Part shown: positions 5,078 to 5,577 of the stretch, piece after piece
Position numbering within the stretch: position 1 is the first letter of the stretch
How the letters are laid out: each line of letters opens with the position of its first letter
From: Conexibacteraceae bacterium
GTDB taxonomy: Bacteria > Actinomycetota > Thermoleophilia > Solirubrobacterales > Solirubrobacteraceae
DNA length: 5,577 nt
NCBI GenBank assembly: GCA_009785395.1
Contig: WQWK01000150.1
Location: 1 to 5,577, forward strand
Reading direction: 5' to 3'
Program-made: the position numbers and the translations under genes
The notes under the pieces: model-generated
What the model was told of the DNA's origin: nothing
What the model saw: the letters and a program-made list of their open reading frames with translations, nothing else
Database searches by the model: none

Positions 5078-5577
5078 GCCTTCCTGAAGGCTCTCACCGC
5101 CAGCGGTACGAATACAAGCAGCAGGCCGGCGAGCCACGCGAGCATCCCCAGGGTCGGGCCCAGCGCGTGTCCATCCCCGATCGTCAGTGCCCGCACGGCG
5201 TTGACGGTGAGCGTCACCGGGTTGACCTCCGCGAACGCGCGCAAGACGGCCGGCATCGAGCTGGTGGGAACGAACGCGGAGGACGCGAACGTGAGCGGGA
5301 AGACCCAGATGAAGCCGGCCGATTGGGCGGTCTCAGGATCCTTCACCGTGAGCCCGACGAACGCGCTGATCCACGAGAACACGTAGGCGAACGCGAGCAC
5401 CAGCACGATCGCGAGGGCGACCTGCCAGACGGGCTGGGTGGGCCGGAAGCCGACGGCGAAGCCGACGCCCAGCATCACCATCACCGTCATCAGGTTCATC
5501 ACCAGATCGGCGGCGGTCCTCCCGATCAGAACCGCTGAGCGGGCGATCGGCAGCGAGCGGAAGCGGTCGACGACGCC
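5074..5577 (-). CDS. ABC-2 type permease, DrrB-like (5' part beyond right edge)
   Basis: C-terminal 167 residues of an integral membrane subunit of a drug/lipid-type ABC exporter. The visible part begins GVVDRFRSLPIARSAVLIGR, characteristic of DrrB-like permeases of the daunorubicin-resistance type. Hydrophobic segments follow at about 26-44, 50-74, 85-103 and 138-160 of the visible part, with the conserved FVPTSSMPAVLRAFAEVNPVT region between the last two. The protein ends in a short basic tail (RAFRKA). Full-length members are about 240-280 residues, so roughly 80-110 are missing. An ATP-binding subunit (DrrA-like) is expected upstream, beyond 5577. An in-frame GTG at 5502 is internal, because the conserved sequence continues without a stop to the window edge. 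The transported substrate cannot be told from sequence. Its stop overlaps the phosphoribosyltransferase start. Confidence 0.88.
   Translation of the reverse strand, partial: GVVDRFRSLPIARSAVLIGRTAADLVMNLMTVMVMLGVGFAVGFRPTQPVWQVALAIVLVLAFAYVFSWISAFVGLTVKDPETAQSAGFIWVFPLTFASSAFVPTSSMPAVLRAFAEVNPVTLTVNAVRALTIGDGHALGPTLGMLAWLAGLLLVFVPLAVRAFRKA
5079..5085 (-). promoter_or_regulatory. Ribosome binding site deciding the phosphoribosyltransferase start
   Basis: AGGAAGG on the minus strand lies inside the last codons of the permease gene, one base before the GTG at 5077, with its AGGA part four bases away. It supports the GTG start and translational coupling through the GTGA overlap. Confidence 0.5.

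Noticed and set aside
5075..5137. Upstream ATG (5137) as the phosphoribosyltransferase start
   Set aside because: It would add 20 residues encoded entirely within the conserved permease C-terminus, with no family similarity. The GTG at 5077 has a ribosome binding site and a classic stop-start overlap.
5074..5502. GTG at 5502 as the start of the permease gene
   Set aside because: The conserved DrrB sequence continues in frame upstream to the window edge, so the gene is truncated by the window and does not start there.

Overview
The window is very GC-rich with strong G/C third-position bias, has GTG starts and tightly packed genes, and encodes a CBS-domain cystathionine beta-synthase of the mycobacterial Rv1077 type, a DrrB-type ABC permease, and mycobacterial-style phosphoribosyltransferase. 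This suggests a chromosomal segment of a high-GC actinobacterium. A deep lineage such as Thermoleophilia (Solirubrobacterales) is my guess and is not proven by the sequence. I see no RNA gene, insertion sequence, CRISPR array or phage feature.

Left third (1-1849, minus strand): a two-gene unit related to methylamine-utilisation (mau) maturation genes. The first gene encodes an unusual fusion: a MauE/DoxX-like membrane domain with a CDCFG motif, then an internal twin-arginine signal, then an exported domain with 18 cysteines whose spacing resembles the methylamine dehydrogenase light chain (MauA). That domain has Trp only at the first cofactor position and none at the second, so the tryptophan tryptophylquinone cofactor should not form. 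The second gene overlaps it by four bases (ATGA). It encodes a membrane-anchored thioredoxin-fold protein (MauD/TlpA-like, CHAC active site) that runs off the left edge. The pair looks like a disulfide-maturation module carrying its own cysteine-rich client.

Middle (1873-4384, plus strand): a reverse-transsulfuration operon of cystathionine beta-synthase with a C-terminal CBS pair, then a cystathionine gamma-lyase/synthase 13 bases downstream. Together they would convert homocysteine and serine to cystathionine and then cysteine. The operon diverges from the mau-like unit across only 23 bases. Each side has a -10-like hexamer exactly 7 bases before an ATG, which suggests back-to-back leaderless promoters.

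Right third (4427-5577, minus strand): a DrrB-type ABC-2 permease, cut by the right edge, is translationally coupled (GTGA overlap) to a predicted phosphoribosyltransferase. This unit converges on the transsulfuration operon. The 42-base gap between them is mostly filled by a 13-bp GC-rich hairpin that probably terminates transcription in both directions.

The most interesting item is the MauE-Tat-MauA-like fusion with its MauD-like partner, set head to head with the cysteine-producing operon.
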